From positions 19,021,001 to 19,085,000 of the forward strand of contig JAKSXM010000002.1 of the NCBI GenBank assembly GCA_022575985.1: DNA of 64,000 nucleotides, in the 5' to 3' direction. The stretch comes from Anagrus nilaparvatae. Its lineage: Eukaryota > Arthropoda > Insecta > Hymenoptera > Mymaridae. The notes beneath the pieces are model-generated. The model made no database searches and was not told where the DNA came from. It worked only from the letters and a program-made list of their open reading frames with translations. This document shows, one piece after another, positions 63,179 through 64,000 of this stretch; the first letter of the stretch is position 1, and each line of letters begins with the position of its first letter. Position numbers and translations under genes: made by a program.

Positions 63179-63464
63179 AATTTCGAGGTGAGTAGAAGGA
63201 CTATGTAAATTTTACGCACCTGTTTGGTGGGGATAGGGAGTCATGGTGGGGGTAATGAGTTGAATTATATTTTATGCATATACATGCGCGCGAGTGCACG
63301 TGAGTCTCCCCCCCCCCATTTTTTATACAACTATGACGTTATGCAACTTCACACATGCATGCAAAATATAATTGAACTCTTTACCCCCACCATGACTCCC
63401 TATCCCCACCAAAAAGGTGCGTAAAATGTACATAGACCTTATACTGAGGTGGGTACTCGAAATT
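63179..63464. mobile_element. Palindromic MITE of ~286 bp
   Basis: The outer AATTTCGAG and its inverse enclose arms with TTTTACGCACCT, GTGGGGATAGGGAGTCATGG and GGGGGTAA, each mirrored on the right (63385-63464). The arms match well over about 75 bases apart from a short indel near the outer end. The middle has CATGCGCGCGAGTGCACG and a 9-C tract. The open frame at 63224-63424 is a by-product. No clear target duplication. Confidence 0.65.
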
Positions 63465-64000
63465 TTGGCTCTTTTTTAGGCTCAGATTTCATCTAAAGGA
63501 TGAAATTTCTCGAAAAAGGTCTGCAGTTACAGTTTTAACCGAAATCTTCCTTGGCTACCCGAAAATCGACCAACTCGAAGCAAAAAACCCAAAATCTCGA
63601 GTACCCTATCCGACATTTGGCTATTTCAAAGAATTTTTTTATTATAACTATTGATAAAAACTTATTCGAAGTTCTGAAATTTTTATAGTATGATCATCTT
63701 ATCTTTATCTTTATTAAAATTTAAGATTTTTGTAAAAAAACTTTTCAGGTGAAATTCTACACCCAGAGTTAAATTCGGATGTAAAACTTTAAAAACTGTT
63801 TTATTTACCCCGAAGAACCAAGTTAATTTCAACATACTAAAATTGGATATTTGGAAATTCTTTATTCCCCGGTAATTTATCTCTAATTAAACAAGAATTT
63901 TAATATTTTTTCAAAATCTTCGCATGTAATTTTCTGCACTTATACTTAAAAAAATTTCAATCACAGTAACTCAACAGTATATTTTTCTAAAATATAAAGC
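63465..64000. other. Non-coding end of window, no gene seen
   Basis: No frame, RNA or repeat boundary is recognised up to the window edge. Confidence 0.45.

Noticed and set aside
1..64000. Integrated viral genes or a bracovirus-type segment
   Set aside because: No viral protein motif or segment-boundary motif was recognised; all polymerase-like frames are non-LTR retrotransposon type.

Overview
This is a eukaryotic, strongly AT-rich nuclear window. Spliceosomal introns of about 70-340 bp, several non-LTR retrotransposons, many palindromic MITEs and the protein sequences all point to an insect. A hymenopteran (for example an AT-rich parasitoid wasp) is my best guess, but this is inference and the order is not proven. 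No prokaryotic, viral or CRISPR feature is supported.

Layout. (1) 1-4300 is non-coding and holds a cluster of repeats: a TA-flanked MITE (2231-3335) carrying a tRNA-like block, a foldback element (3350-4038), and two copies of a dispersed repeat. (2) 5085-8241 holds two plus-strand housekeeping genes: an ER luminal EF-hand protein of the reticulocalbin-2 type ending in KDEL, and MEAF6/Eaf6, a subunit of NuA4/MOZ histone acetyltransferase complexes. (3) 9258-21877 holds two minus-strand genes: mitochondrial ribosomal protein S15 (four exons, complete) and the C-terminal 3,297 residues of midasin (MDN1/Rea1), in nine exons from the AAA6 domain to the MIDAS/VWA domain. (4) 21878-64000 is about 42 kb with no recognisable host gene. 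It holds a degraded R1-clade LINE, a minus-strand LINE split by a plus-strand LINE insertion, a LINE endonuclease remnant, a 2.9 kb TIR element with an internal tandem array, two foldback elements, a piggyBac-type MITE, three adjoining PIF/Harbinger-like MITEs and another palindromic MITE.

The four genes are unrelated housekeeping functions: ER calcium binding, chromatin acetylation, mitochondrial translation and 60S ribosome maturation. MEAF6 and mRpS15 converge on a 1 kb spacer that contains a small palindromic MITE. mRpS15 and midasin lie in tandem.

The most notable gene-level fact is that midasin has no visible N-terminal half (AAA1-AAA5 and the start of AAA6). Its other introns in this window are about 60-120 bp, so either one intron exceeds 42 kb and holds all the repeat-rich DNA, or the gene or assembly is broken at position 21877. 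Exon boundaries were assigned by eye from reading frame, GT/AG signals and remembered family similarity. No search or alignment was run.
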